In this document: positions 43,220 through 52,710 of the stretch, piece after piece
Position numbering within the stretch: the first letter of the stretch is position 1
How the letters are laid out: each line of letters begins with the position of its first letter
Assembly: GCF_019977315.1 (NCBI RefSeq)
Contig: NZ_AP024652.1
Location: 2,170,001-2,234,000, forward strand
Length of the DNA stretch: 64,000 bases
Reading direction: 5' to 3'
From: Arthrobacter sp. StoSoilB22
GTDB taxonomy: Bacteria > Actinomycetota > Actinomycetes > Actinomycetales > Micrococcaceae
Program-made: the position numbers and the translations under genes
Notes under the pieces: generated by a model
What the model was told of the DNA's origin: nothing
The model's input: the letters and a program-made list of their open reading frames with translations, nothing else
Databases searched by the model: none

Positions 43220-45814
43220 CTACCGCCCGTGGGCGGCGGCGAGGTAGGGTGCTGTCCGGCTTGTTCGCGAACCCGCGACGACGGCCGGCGGGCCTGCGAC
43301 CATGATCTCGCCGCCGGCGTCGCCACCACCTGGACCCAGGTCGATCACCCAGTCGGCGCCGGCCACGACGTCCATCTCATGCTCCACCACGATGACAGTG
43401 TTGCCGGCGTCAACCAGCTTGTGCAATTGGGCCATGAGCAGCTGGACGTCGGCAGGGTGCAGTCCGGTGGTTGGTTCGTCCAGCAAGTACAGGGTGTGGC
43501 CTCGTTGGACGCGTTGCAGTTCGGTGGCGAGTTTGATGCGCTGGGCTTCGCCGCCGGAAAGCTCTGTGGCGGGCTGGCCTAGCCGGAGGTAGCCCAGGCC
43601 CACTTCGCGCAGGGTTTGCAGGCTGCGGGCAACGCCGGGGAGATCAGCCAGGAAGTCGGACGCTGCGTTTACGGTCATGCCCAGGACCTCGGCAATATTG
43701 CGTCCACGATAGGTAACCTCCAAGGTTTCTGGATTGAATCGCGAACCCTGGCATTCGGGGCAGGGGCCGTAACTGCCTGGCAGGAACAGCAGCTCCACGG
43801 CAACAAACCCTTCTCCCTGGCAGGTTTCGCAGCGGCCTCCGGCCACGTTGAAGGAGAACCGTCCAGCTCCGAAGCCTCGGGAACGCGCGCCTTGAGTGGC
43901 CGCGAATTCTTTCCGGACTCCGTCGAAGAGCCCCGTGTAAGTGGCCAGGTTGGAACGGGGGGTCCGGCCGATGGGCTTCTGATCGACTTTCACCAGACGA
44001 TCGAGCTGGTGGAGTCCGGACACCAAACCCACAGCGTCCTGCATAGGCCGGGTGTCTGCGCTTGGGGCGTTTGTGTCAGGGGCTTCCGGATGTAGCGCTG
44101 CCCCCACCACCTCGGCCAGAACGTGGCTGACCAGGGTTGACTTGCCCGAGCCGGAGACGCCTGTCACCGCTGTCAGCACGCCAAGCGGGAACTCAACCTG
44201 GACGTCGCGAAGGTTGTGCCTGTTGATGTTCTGGAGCGTGAGCCACTCTTTTGGTGGCCGGGGAGACGCGGGCCTGGTCCCGGAGGCGACCAGACCGGCG
44301 TCGTGGGTTGCTTCAACGCCAGCGAAGCCGTCGCCGCGCTCAGGGAAGAGGAACGGCCGCGTCACGGAGTCCTGTACATCCGCCAGTCCGGCTACTGGGC
44401 CGCTGTAGAGGATATGTCCTCCACCCTCGCCAGCGTGCGGGCCAACATCGACCAACCAGTCGGCCGCCCTGACCAGGTCCATGTTGTGTTCCACCACGAA
44501 CACAGAGTTTCCGGAGCGCTTAAGCTGGTCCAGCACCTCCAGAAGCGGCTCGGCATCGGCAGGATGAAGTCCGGCAGAAGGTTCATCAAGGACGTAGATG
44601 ACACCGAAAAGCCCGGATCGCAGCTGCGTGGCTATCCGGAGTCGTTGCATCTCGCCGGGGGAGAGCGTTGGTGTTGGGCGACCCAGCGCCAGGTAGCCAA
44701 GCCCCAGGTCCAGGAGTACCGTGACCCGGCTCAGGAGGTCGCGGGTGATGGCGAGGGCTACTTCGTTGACTTCACCGTCAGTCTGGGTCCGTGAGGCAGT
44801 ACTGGCCGCCGTCACTTGAGTGGTGGGGCGGATGATGTCGGCCAGTTCGGTCATGGGCAGGGAGTTGAGTTCGGCGATGGTTTTTCCGGCGAAGGTGACC
44901 GCTAGTGCCTCCGGGCGAAGCCCGCTGCCACTGCATTGGGGGCACCGGCCGGTTTCCATGAATCGCAGCACCCTCTCACGCATTGTGGAACTTTTTGAGT
45001 CGGCCAGAGTGTGGAGCACGTAGCTTTTGGCGCTCCAGAAGCGGCCCTTGTAGGGCTTGGCGACGCGGTCTCGTTGGGGCGTAACCTCCACCACGGGCTG
45101 CTCTTCCGTGAAGAGGATCCAGTCACGATCCTTCCTGGGCAGCTTCCGCCAGGGTGTGTCCACGTCGTAGCCCAGGTGAGTCAGGATGTCGCGGAGATTC
45201 TTTCCTTGCCAGGCGCCGGGCCATGCGGCGATCGCACCATCCCTGATACTGAGCGAGGGATCAGGAACCAAGGTCTCTTCCGTGACCGTGTGGGCGACAC
45301 CCAGTCCGTGGCATTGGGGGCAAGCTCCAGCAGCAGTGTTGGGGGAGAAGGCGTCTGAGTCCAGCTGGCTGGCCCCTTCGGGATAGCTGCCGGCCCGGGA
45401 GAAAAGCATGCGGACTGAGTTGGATAACGTGGTCACCGTGCCAACGCTGGAGCGGGCGGTTGCCGTGCCGCGGCGCTGTTGGAGTGCGACGGCGGGCGGC
45501 AGCCCGGTGATCGATTCAACCTTGGGGTTGTGGCCCTGTTGGATGAGGCGCCGGGCATAGGGGGCCACGGATTCGAAGTAGCGGCGTTGGGCTTCGGCAA
45601 AAATGGTGCCGAATGCCAGGGACGACTTTCCCGAGCCGGAAACCCCGGTGAACGCGACAATTGCATCGCGGGGTACGTCCACGTCCACGTTGTGGAGGTT
45701 GTTTTCGCGCGCTCCACGGACTCTGACGAAGCCATCTTCAGAGTCGGCAGACTGTGGTTTCGGCTGCTTGGAAGCGGGGTGCCCGGGGATTGTCAGTTTA
45801 CTGTCCATTGACAT
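43220..45814 (-). CDS. UvrA paralogue (UvrA2-like ABC ATPase)
   Basis: A protein of about 864 residues from ATG 45814. Two ABC domains carry Walker A TGVSGSGKSS and TGVSGSGKST. The first signature is LSPGEMQRLR in place of LSGGE, as in UvrA2 proteins; the second is LSGGEAQRIK. Zinc-type CxxC pairs (CPQCHG, CPQCSG, CETCQG, CPECQG) are intact. It is about 90-100 residues shorter than canonical UvrA, in line with loss of part of the UvrB-binding region. Such paralogues may confer damage tolerance or drug resistance. Alternative upstream starts at 45865 and 45892 exist, and none has a clear ribosome-binding site. Confidence 0.85.
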   Translation of the reverse strand: MSMDSKLTIPGHPASKQPKPQSADSEDGFVRVRGARENNLHNVDVDVPRDAIVAFTGVSGSGKSSLAFGTIFAEAQRRYFESVAPYARRLIQQGHNPKVESITGLPPAVALQQRRGTATARSSVGTVTTLSNSVRMLFSRAGSYPEGASQLDSDAFSPNTAAGACPQCHGLGVAHTVTEETLVPDPSLSIRDGAIAAWPGAWQGKNLRDILTHLGYDVDTPWRKLPRKDRDWILFTEEQPVVEVTPQRDRVAKPYKGRFWSAKSYVLHTLADSKSSTMRERVLRFMETGRCPQCSGSGLRPEALAVTFAGKTIAELNSLPMTELADIIRPTTQVTAASTASRTQTDGEVNEVALAITRDLLSRVTVLLDLGLGYLALGRPTPTLSPGEMQRLRIATQLRSGLFGVIYVLDEPSAGLHPADAEPLLEVLDQLKRSGNSVFVVEHNMDLVRAADWLVDVGPHAGEGGGHILYSGPVAGLADVQDSVTRPFLFPERGDGFAGVEATHDAGLVASGTRPASPRPPKEWLTLQNINRHNLRDVQVEFPLGVLTAVTGVSGSGKSTLVSHVLAEVVGAALHPEAPDTNAPSADTRPMQDAVGLVSGLHQLDRLVKVDQKPIGRTPRSNLATYTGLFDGVRKEFAATQGARSRGFGAGRFSFNVAGGRCETCQGEGFVAVELLFLPGSYGPCPECQGSRFNPETLEVTYRGRNIAEVLGMTVNAASDFLADLPGVARSLQTLREVGLGYLRLGQPATELSGGEAQRIKLATELQRVQRGHTLYLLDEPTTGLHPADVQLLMAQLHKLVDAGNTVIVVEHEMDVVAGADWVIDLGPGGGDAGGEIMVAGPPAVVAGSRTSRTAPYLAAAHGR

Positions 45815-45891
45815 GACTCTATCGGCCCGCAGTCCCGGCAAGGTCACGTTGAGGACGCAAGGCATGGTGCTTTGCGGTCCCCGGGAGGACA

Positions 45892-46335
45892 ATGCGGTTC
45901 ATGGCTGAACAAATCGCCGGGAACCCGGGCGGCCTCGGGGAACAGGGCGGCGAACCACAGGACGTCAACGAGAACGTGGTCAGGCGGCTGATCGAGTGCA
46001 TCAACGAACGCCATATTGAAGTCATGGATGAGCTGTTCCATGATGATGCCGTCATGCATTGGCCGCAGTCCGGGGAAGTTGTGCGCGGGGCCGGGAACCG
46101 CAGGGGTATTTACAATGCCTTTCCGCAGTTGCCCACCATCACGCCCCGACGACTGCTCAGCGGCGGCAATCTGGTAGTAGCTGAGGCGTTGCTTGACTAC
46201 GACGGACCTCAGTACCAGACAGTCTTCATCTTCGAGTTCCGGGACGGCAGGATCGCCAGGGAAACTGCCTACTGGAGTGAGGCCTTTCCGGCTCCGGAAT
46301 GGCGTTCACAGTGGGTGGAGATCAGTAGCAGATAG
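45892..46335 (+). CDS. SnoaL-like/NTF2-like protein
   Basis: A 147-residue protein with a cone-shaped NTF2-like fold pattern: helix NVVRRLIECINERHIEVMDELF, HDDAVMHWPQSGEV, then beta-strands ending FEFRDGRIARETAYWSEAF. The family includes isomerases, hydrolases and ligand-binding proteins, so no function is assigned. GGGAGG precedes the ATG at 45892 very closely, and 45901 is an alternative start. It is divergent from the UvrA paralogue and their 5' ends lie almost back to back. Confidence 0.75.
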   Translation: MRFMAEQIAGNPGGLGEQGGEPQDVNENVVRRLIECINERHIEVMDELFHDDAVMHWPQSGEVVRGAGNRRGIYNAFPQLPTITPRRLLSGGNLVVAEALLDYDGPQYQTVFIFEFRDGRIARETAYWSEAFPAPEWRSQWVEISSR

Positions 46336-46447
46336 GAGTGGCGCTCCAGGGCCTCACCGGTCACTGGCCCGTCCGGACAGGTGAGTTGGACGGGTGCTAT
46401 GACTGTATGATCCCGCCAGTAGTCCTCCAGTCACAGGGGAAGAAACC

Positions 46448-46867
46448 TCATTCCGCGGCGGGTCGGCGTCGTTGTTGTTTGGTGGCAGATCTGATTTCTT
46501 TTGCTGCACGGTGACGCCGGGCAGAACCTCGCGTCGGCTTGGACGCGCGACGGATTGATTCCGGGACGAGTCCCACCCTGATGATCTCAGCGAGCTTGGC
46601 CATGGCGATCTCCCGATTGCGAAGCTGGGACCGCTCCTCTGATGCCGTCACGGTGATGGAACCGCCGATGAGTTTGCGTCCCAGGCGCTTAAGGAGCAAC
46701 TGCCGCTGCTCATCAGTCAGGGTTGTGGATCCGGCAACATTCCACGTCAATTCCGCCCGGCTATCCGTAGTGTTGACGTGTTGGCCGCCTGGTCCGGACG
46801 AGCGGGAGAACCGCCAGCTAAGTTCCGCGGCGGGGATAGTCAGCGACGGCGGGATATCCAGGTCCAT
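46448..46867 (-). CDS. arfB: Alternative ribosome-rescue factor, ArfB family
   Basis: A 139-residue peptidyl-tRNA hydrolase with the class-1 release-factor GGQ motif (GPGGQH at residues 25-30) and a basic Lys/Arg-rich C-terminal tail that inserts in the mRNA channel. It releases nascent chains from ribosomes stalled without a stop codon. The lack of the stop-codon-recognition domain distinguishes it from RF1/RF2. Confidence 0.92.
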   Translation of the reverse strand: MDLDIPPSLTIPAAELSWRFSRSSGPGGQHVNTTDSRAELTWNVAGSTTLTDEQRQLLLKRLGRKLIGGSITVTASEERSQLRNREIAMAKLAEIIRVGLVPESIRRASKPTRGSARRHRAAKEIRSATKQQRRRPAAE

Positions 46868-47028
46868 GGATCAAGCTTTGCACGTCACGGACGTCCAGTC
46901 CGGCGCGATTGCAGTGACGTTCGCCGGCACGGTTCCAGTTTCCAGGTAGGCCTGGTGCCAAGCAACATTGTCGCCCTGCAGTTGTCACCCCCCACATCGT
47001 TTTCATTCCTTGCGCTTAGGATCATGTC

Positions 47029-47424
47029 ATGGCCGGTTCCCTCGATGTCCTTGGCCCCATCCTGGAAATGATGACGTGGGTGGGGTTCGTTCCGGGCGTG
47101 CCACTGTTGATCAGCGCATGGATCATAGCCAAGCGTCGTTGCGTGTGGGCCACCGCGGACGGAGAACAGTTCGCCGCAGGTGGATTCCTGGGGCTGCGGT
47201 GGCACGATCAATCGAACGAGGAACAAAAAGTCCTGCTGGATATTCCGGCTCACGACAACAACGTTGTTTCAGGTGCAGTGGTGGTCCACTATGACCTCTG
47301 CCATCCGTCGCGATGCTCGCTCAGGCCACCGCGTCACGACAACACGGTGCTCATTCTGGGCTGGATCCTCACCGGGGTCGGGATACTCAGCACGCTCGGG
47401 GGATTCGTCCTACTCCTCTTCTAG
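47029..47424 (+). CDS. Small membrane protein of unknown function
   Basis: A 131-residue protein with one hydrophobic helix near residues 15-35 and another at the C-terminus (LILGWILTGVGILSTLGG), enclosing a soluble region of about 70 residues. No family is recognised. Both termini may face the same side. It lies between arfB and the reductase gene with no clear operon partner. Confidence 0.65.
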   Translation: MAGSLDVLGPILEMMTWVGFVPGVPLLISAWIIAKRRCVWATADGEQFAAGGFLGLRWHDQSNEEQKVLLDIPAHDNNVVSGAVVVHYDLCHPSRCSLRPPRHDNTVLILGWILTGVGILSTLGGFVLLLF

Positions 47425-47520
47425 TGCCGACCTCTTGAATGAAGGCTTGCTCAGGACTAGCGTTTCCCGCGCACGGGCAATGAGCGCGGCTAAAGCCCGC
47501 GGTCAAACGAGGAGACTGCT

Positions 47521-48141
47521 ATGAGTGAGACCCCCGCAACCTTGATGGTGGACCTGATCATTTCACTGGACGGCTACGCTTCAGCGGATGGTTGGCCAGG
47601 TTGGTGGGGTTTGGAAGGCCCGGAATACCTCGCGTGGCTCGAGCAAGAGGGAAAGAAGGAATTCACTACGCTCATGGGGGCCACCACGTATCGACTGATG
47701 TCCAGTATGTCGGAGCAGGCCGCCGCAGACAGTTCCGGGTTTTCGGAGGAAGAGGGCGCCAGTCTGGGCGGTTTGGCGGACATGCCCAAGATTGTCTTCT
47801 CGTCCACGTTGAAGGGGCCCTTGGCCTGGCCCAACTGTGAGCTCATCTCCGGTGACGCCGTGGAGAATGTCAGAGAGCTAAAAAGGAGCAGGTCCGGAAC
47901 CTTCAGTACGCTGGGCAGCCTGAGCCTCTGCCGTTCCCTCCTGACGGCCGGGTTGGTGGACAGGTACCGGCTGGTTGTCTTTCCCGTGATCACGGGCAAG
48001 ACCGGCAGGGAGCGGATCTACGACGGATACCCGGATGTTTCTCTGGAGCTGGTGGACAGCCGGACGTTCGACGGCAGGTCGCAGTTGCTGGAGTACATTC
48101 CTACTGTGATTGACGGGCCGCCAACAGCAAGACGGGGTTGA
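47521..48141 (+). CDS. Dihydrofolate reductase-like (RibD C-terminal domain) protein
   Basis: A 206-residue reductase-fold protein. The opening LMVDLIISLDGYASADGW, the segment LMGATTYRLMSSM and the late GSLSLCRSLLTAGLVDRYRLVVFPV are typical of the RibD-C/dihydrofolate-reductase-like family. An NADPH-dependent reductase role is likely; the substrate is unknown. GAGGAGA precedes the ATG at good spacing. Confidence 0.85.
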   Translation: MSETPATLMVDLIISLDGYASADGWPGWWGLEGPEYLAWLEQEGKKEFTTLMGATTYRLMSSMSEQAAADSSGFSEEEGASLGGLADMPKIVFSSTLKGPLAWPNCELISGDAVENVRELKRSRSGTFSTLGSLSLCRSLLTAGLVDRYRLVVFPVITGKTGRERIYDGYPDVSLELVDSRTFDGRSQLLEYIPTVIDGPPTARRG

Positions 48142-48208
48142 GATCATAGAGGCGCGGGCTGGGACAATGGCTCCTACGCAGTACTTATCCATACACGCGC
48201 TGATCAGG

Positions 48209-48661
48209 CTAGTTCCTGTACTGCTCCTGCTGACCGTTAGCGTGTTCCAGCAGAGATGCCAGGCACCCGGCGTAGTACCTCATGGCTTCGGCAAAAGTGA
48301 GCAACGTGGGTGCTCCGACAGCTGCACCTACCTGATCCGCCGAATCCACCTGGTCCATCTGGCAGAGTACCGGTTCGCGTCTAACGCCGAAGGCGGTCAA
48401 CGTGGCAATTCCCCAGGGGTGGCTGGGTTCAGTCACTGAGATGCCTGCTGAGTCGAAGGTATCGCGGAGGACATAGTGGGTCACGGTACGCCAGGACTGA
48501 AGAAAAGGCGGCAGCAGCTGTTCTACGAGGTCATCATCACGGGTGCGATACGCGTCCGCGAGGGCGGCGGTTAGTCCGTCCCATTCTTCGGCGTCGCGGA
48601 CCATAAGGTGCGCCGTTTCCAAGCGGTCAATGGTTTCACTCAACGTCATGGTAGTCCCCAA
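48209..48661 (-). CDS. Hypothetical protein
   Basis: A 150-residue, mostly helical soluble protein with no family I recognise. It starts MGTTMTLSETIDRLETAHLMVRDAEEW and has two cysteines. Met5 (48649) is an alternative start. Codon use matches neighbouring genes, so it appears to be real. It is oriented against its neighbours. Confidence 0.6.
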   Translation of the reverse strand: MGTTMTLSETIDRLETAHLMVRDAEEWDGLTAALADAYRTRDDDLVEQLLPPFLQSWRTVTHYVLRDTFDSAGISVTEPSHPWGIATLTAFGVRREPVLCQMDQVDSADQVGAAVGAPTLLTFAEAMRYYAGCLASLLEHANGQQEQYRN

Positions 48662-48897
48662 ACTTCCCGTCGTTTTCGCTTGCCCCCGGGAGCAAGCCTG
48701 ACCGCCGTCGGCATGTCACTATGAAGTGAACGGATGAAGCCCCAGCATGATTCCCTCATCAATCGCATCCTGTTTCCAAGTCCAACAGCGACATTTCTCG
48801 ATCGCCTAGCAAATCAGTAGCCTTACTAATAGGGTGGCTATGGGAAGTACCCCGGGCACGGCGATGAGTCGAGTCTCAAAGGAGAAGTGAGGACCCT

Positions 48898-49380
48898 ATG
48901 ACTGACGAACAATCCATTAAGAAGGTCACCGACATCATCAACGATTCGAAGATCGGGATGCTAACCACTGTGAACGAGACAGGGGCGCTGGTCAGCAGGC
49001 CGCTTGCCGTTCAGGAAGTCAAGGACGACGGCGACATGTGGTTCTTTACGGGCCTGGGAACCTCACAGGTTGCCCACGTTCGCCAGGACCCACGGGTTAA
49101 CGTTTCCTTTGGCAAAAACACGGAATGGGTCTCTGTGGCCGGGACTGCAGAGGTCGTCACCGATCGGGAAAAGATCCATGAGCTGTGGAACCAGGTAGTT
49201 GAGGCGTGGTACCCCGATGGCCCCCACACTCCGGAGGTTTGCCTGCTTCGGGTTGACTCGGACTCGGCAGAGTATTGGACCAGCCCGGGCGGAACGGCCG
49301 CTACGGTCCTACAGTGGGTCAAGTCCAAGGTCACAAACTCCCGGTTCAGCGTGGGCGAGAGCGGCACCGTGGACCTATGA
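48898..49380 (+). CDS. Pyridoxamine 5'-phosphate oxidase-fold (general stress) protein
   Basis: A 160-residue split-barrel flavin-binding-type protein: IGMLTTVNETGALVSRPLAVQEV, WFFTGLGTSQVAHVRQDPRVNVSF and VAGTAEVVTDREKIHELWN. It matches the general-stress-protein-26 group of the PNPOx superfamily. It probably binds FMN, FAD or F420; the reaction is unknown. AAAGGAG lies 9 bases upstream. It is followed 6 bp later by a DksA/TraR-like gene. Confidence 0.85.
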   Translation: MTDEQSIKKVTDIINDSKIGMLTTVNETGALVSRPLAVQEVKDDGDMWFFTGLGTSQVAHVRQDPRVNVSFGKNTEWVSVAGTAEVVTDREKIHELWNQVVEAWYPDGPHTPEVCLLRVDSDSAEYWTSPGGTAATVLQWVKSKVTNSRFSVGESGTVDL

Positions 49381-49386
49381 CCCGCC

Positions 49387-49743
49387 GTGGTTGACATCCA
49401 ACGGTTTCGGGTTCTTTTGGAGAGTGAACGGAACCGTAAACTCGAGCTGCTGAAGGCGCTGCGAAGCGACATCACCTCGGTGAGTCTTGCCCGTCAGGAT
49501 TCCAATGTGGACGACGAGCACGATCCCGAGGGCAGCACCATCGCCTTCGAGCTTTCCCAGGCATCCGCCCTCATGGGACAAAGCCGGGTGGGCTTGGAAC
49601 AGATCGAGGAGGCCCTGGCGAGGATCGAGGAGGGAACGTATGGGCAGTGCGCGGTGTGCGGCGTAGACATTCCCGAAGAAAGACTCGAGGTCAGGCCATG
49701 GACACCGTTCTGCGTCCACCATGCCTCGGGCAAGCGGGCTTGA
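49387..49743 (+). CDS. DksA/TraR-family zinc-finger protein
   Basis: A 118-residue protein with an N-terminal coiled-coil and a C-terminal zinc finger, C88-x2-C91-x17-C109-x2-H112, so the fourth ligand is His and not Cys. The helix-rich part (LARIEEGTYGQCAVCG) is the family signature. DksA-like proteins enter the RNA polymerase secondary channel to modulate transcription, whereas many actinobacterial short members are uncharacterised. The start is GTG 49387. It is probably co-transcribed with the stress-protein gene. Confidence 0.82.
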   Translation: MVDIQRFRVLLESERNRKLELLKALRSDITSVSLARQDSNVDDEHDPEGSTIAFELSQASALMGQSRVGLEQIEEALARIEEGTYGQCAVCGVDIPEERLEVRPWTPFCVHHASGKRA

Positions 49744-49760
49744 CGTACCAGGAAGGTGGT

Positions 49761-50021
49761 TCAGCTGGACATGCCCGGTGACACCGGGACGAATTCAATG
49801 CCCTGCTGGACCTTCTTCCTGGGGCCCCGGTCAAAGCCCTTGGCATCCAGATGGTTCGCCGCACGGTAGGCGGCCAGCGCGTCGTCGTAGATCTGGTTGA
49901 GCCGCTGCGCCGTGAAGATTTCCTCGGTCCCGTCGGAAAAAACCACGGACACCGCAGCGGTGGCGGGAAAGTGCCTCTTCATCCGGATGAATCCTTGGGC
50001 GTCCTGGTGTAGGGAGATCAC
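49761..50021 (-). CDS. Hypothetical protein
   Basis: An 86-residue protein with start GTG 50021, or ATG 49982 as an alternative. It has a short beta-hairpin-like region (VSVVFSDGTEEIFTAQRLNQIYDDALAAYRA) and a basic C-terminus. No family recognised. It converges with the DksA-like gene, ending 17 bases past its stop. Confidence 0.55.
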   Translation of the reverse strand: MISLHQDAQGFIRMKRHFPATAAVSVVFSDGTEEIFTAQRLNQIYDDALAAYRAANHLDAKGFDRGPRKKVQQGIEFVPVSPGMSS

Positions 50022-50120
50022 GTGGCAACCGCGCTTTCAGTAGTGTTACCACCAGTTTGGCGTACTTGGGCCCCAATAGCAGCAACGGGCCGCTGCCCCC
50101 AAAGCTTCTGGTCGCCGTCC

Positions 50121-51428
50121 TTACGGAAGCGGTTCAGGGTTTGGGGTGGTTTCCGCGGTGCTGGCGTTGTCGGCTGGTGATCCTTGCTTCCGGCTGGCCA
50201 GCAGGAACGGTAGGGCAATGAGTTCAAGGACGCCGCCCATGGCTAATGATGCCGGGTAGCCGTAGAGGTCTGCGCCCCGGCCCAGCACTGGCTGGATGAC
50301 GACGCCGCCGCTGGATCCCATCAGCGAATCAAAGCTCAGGACGGTGGCCCGTTGCTTCGACGGGATCATATCGTTCACGTACGCCTGCCGGACGGGCATG
50401 GCTGCCGAGCCCACAACGGCCCAGATGGCGAGCAGGACCAGAGCCACCCAGAAGACACGCGTCAATCCCAGGACCAGAAGGATGACGCAGCCTGCCAGGC
50501 AACCGACGATCAGCACAGTGGTGCGCTTATGGAACAGCCGCCTCGCGTGTGGGGCCAGCCAGCCGCCCAGGATCTGCGATCCCGCAACGATCGCAGCGGC
50601 CAGACCGGCTATTGAATAGGCCTTGGGGTCGCCAAACAAGTCCAGAAGGTACGGCTGCAGTGCGTAGAAGACGTAGAAACTGACGCCGGCCGTAAACGGG
50701 GCTGCCAACATCACGTACCGGACGGGCGGGTTCTTCAAACCGTTCTCGATTGATGCGGACAGAACCGCTCTGGTCGCGCGGAGAGGGTGCGTCGAACGCT
50801 CCGGCGAGAAGCCGACGTCGTGCATGAGCCCAAACGCAACAGCAAACATGGCGAGCAGCACCAGCACGCGCAGGAGGAACGGAACGCCAAGGTTGGTGGC
50901 TTGGGCTATCACCCCGCCCGCCACCGAGCCCACCAGCATCGCTACGCCCTGAACCATTTGCCCTCGGCCAAGTACGGATTCCAACCCGCCTTCGTAGCCG
51001 GAGAAGCGCAGTGCGTCGACGAGCCATGCCTCAACAGCGCCGGAGAAGAACGTAAAGCCCAGGCCCAGGAGAACCGAAACCACGGCCCACATCCAGAACG
51101 GCGCGGAGATCTGCCACATCACGAAGTACAAATAGGTGGAGACGCCCAACGTCACCGTGCCCAGGAGGAATGAGACGCGCCGCCCCCACCCATCGGCAAT
51201 CACGCCCGTGGGAACTTCGAAAAGAACCATGCCTGCAGTGAAGAAGGCGTTGGCGGAAAACGCCTCCAGGTTGCTCAGGCCCGCATCCAGCAGGAAAAGG
51301 GTGTTGATGCCCCAGATGAAGGACGCCGCAACGGTATTGCCCAGCGTCAAGGTCAGGTAGACGCGCTGGATCTTTCGGGCGGCGTCATTGAGGGTGTCGC
51401 CGCCCTCACCCGTGCCAGGATGGACCAC
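50121..51428 (-). CDS. MFS transporter
   Basis: A 435-residue major-facilitator protein with 12 hydrophobic segments. The loop after helix 2 is GVIADGWGRR, the antiporter-type motif. A late segment VRQAYVNDMIPSKQRATVLSFDSL is typical of drug/metabolite exporters. It begins 55 bp after the VWA gene on the same strand and may be the last gene of that operon. Substrate unknown. Confidence 0.8.
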   Translation of the reverse strand: MVHPGTGEGGDTLNDAARKIQRVYLTLTLGNTVAASFIWGINTLFLLDAGLSNLEAFSANAFFTAGMVLFEVPTGVIADGWGRRVSFLLGTVTLGVSTYLYFVMWQISAPFWMWAVVSVLLGLGFTFFSGAVEAWLVDALRFSGYEGGLESVLGRGQMVQGVAMLVGSVAGGVIAQATNLGVPFLLRVLVLLAMFAVAFGLMHDVGFSPERSTHPLRATRAVLSASIENGLKNPPVRYVMLAAPFTAGVSFYVFYALQPYLLDLFGDPKAYSIAGLAAAIVAGSQILGGWLAPHARRLFHKRTTVLIVGCLAGCVILLVLGLTRVFWVALVLLAIWAVVGSAAMPVRQAYVNDMIPSKQRATVLSFDSLMGSSGGVVIQPVLGRGADLYGYPASLAMGGVLELIALPFLLASRKQGSPADNASTAETTPNPEPLP

Positions 51429-51483
51429 CAGCTAATTCTCGTCCCGTTGCCCTCACGCCGCCAGAGAAACCAGTGGTTGCGGG

Positions 51484-52710
51484 CTACTTTTCGTGACTCG
51501 TAGGGATGTCCTGGGAGGCTGCCCATTCGCTGACATCCCGGCGCTCAATGGCTGCCGCCATCATGTCCGGGAACAGATCCGGCGTGCACGCGAAGGCAGG
51601 AACACCGATCCCCGCAAGTGCTGCGGCGTGGCTGGAGTCGAAGGATGGGTGACCGCTGTCGCTCAAAGCCAGCAGGGCGATCATGGTGGTCCCGCCGCCC
51701 ACAATGGAAGCGGCACGACGCAGCATCTCTTCTGCTATTCCACCTTCGTAGAGGTCGCTGATGAGCACAAGGATGGTCTCGGCGGGTTTGGTGATCTGGT
51801 CCTGGCAATAGGCGAGGGCCCGGTTGATGTCCGTGCCACCGCCCAGTTGCACGCCGAACAGCACGTCCACTGGATCGTCCAGGTCTTCGGTCAGATCCAC
51901 CACTTCGGTGTCAAAGACCACCAACCGGGTACTTACTGACTTGAGTGAACTAAGGACCGCTCCAAAGACGCTGGAGTACACCACTGATTCGGCCATGGAG
52001 CCTGATTGGTCAATGCACAGAATGATCTCGCGCTGAATTTCGGTGCTGCGCCGTGCGTGTCCATGGAGCCGCTCGGGCACCACCGTCCGGTACTCGGGTT
52101 GATAGTGCTTAAGGTTGGCGGCAATGGTCCTGTTCCAGTCGATATCCCTATGCCGTGGACGGCGGGTCCGTGCTGAACGGTTGAGCGCCCCGGAGACTGC
52201 CTGAATTGTTTTGGCGCGCAGCCGTTCTTCCAGCTCTTTGGTGACCTGCCGAATGACCGATCTGGCTGTCTCCCGGGACTCCTCCGGAATCACCCGCCCC
52301 AGGCCCACCAAGGTGCTCACCAAACCGATGTCCGGTTGGACAGTTCGCAACATTTCCGGTTCCAGAAGCAACTGCCTCAAGCCGAGTCTGTCCATGGCAT
52401 CGGCCTGCATGACCTGGACCACCGAGGAGGGAAAATAGCCGCGGATGTCGCCAAGCCATCGGGCCACCCGCGGACTGGACGAGCCTAGACCTCCGCGCCG
52501 GGCCGACCCGCCACCATAGAGTTCTTCCAAGGCCTCATCACGGCGGACATCATCGTCCGACAGTTGAACCGGCACCCCTTCCTCGGTTGAGATGCCGTCA
52601 GCATCATGCCCGCCCAGCACCAAACGCCAACGGCTCAACCGGTCACGCCCGGGCCCGGCGGAATCCGCCAGCGCGCCAGAGTCACCTGTCACAGCTGCAT
52701 CGTTGCTCAT
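51484..52710 (-). CDS. VWA-domain protein of the SWIM-MoxR cassette
   Basis: A 408-residue protein with a C-terminal von Willebrand A domain. The metal-ion-dependent adhesion site is complete: D234-x-S236-x-S238 (CIDQSGSM), T293 (GGGTDINRA) and D319 (LISDLYEGG). The N-terminal 200 residues are helical and charged. Start ATG 52710 overlaps the upstream stop (ATGA) and has GGAAGG 7 bases before it, preferred over 52725. MoxR-type AAA+ ATPases commonly pair with VWA proteins as a chelatase-like machine, and the MoxR gene is two genes upstream. Confidence 0.85.
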   Translation of the reverse strand: MSNDAAVTGDSGALADSAGPGRDRLSRWRLVLGGHDADGISTEEGVPVQLSDDDVRRDEALEELYGGGSARRGGLGSSSPRVARWLGDIRGYFPSSVVQVMQADAMDRLGLRQLLLEPEMLRTVQPDIGLVSTLVGLGRVIPEESRETARSVIRQVTKELEERLRAKTIQAVSGALNRSARTRRPRHRDIDWNRTIAANLKHYQPEYRTVVPERLHGHARRSTEIQREIILCIDQSGSMAESVVYSSVFGAVLSSLKSVSTRLVVFDTEVVDLTEDLDDPVDVLFGVQLGGGTDINRALAYCQDQITKPAETILVLISDLYEGGIAEEMLRRAASIVGGGTTMIALLALSDSGHPSFDSSHAAALAGIGVPAFACTPDLFPDMMAAAIERRDVSEWAASQDIPTSHEK

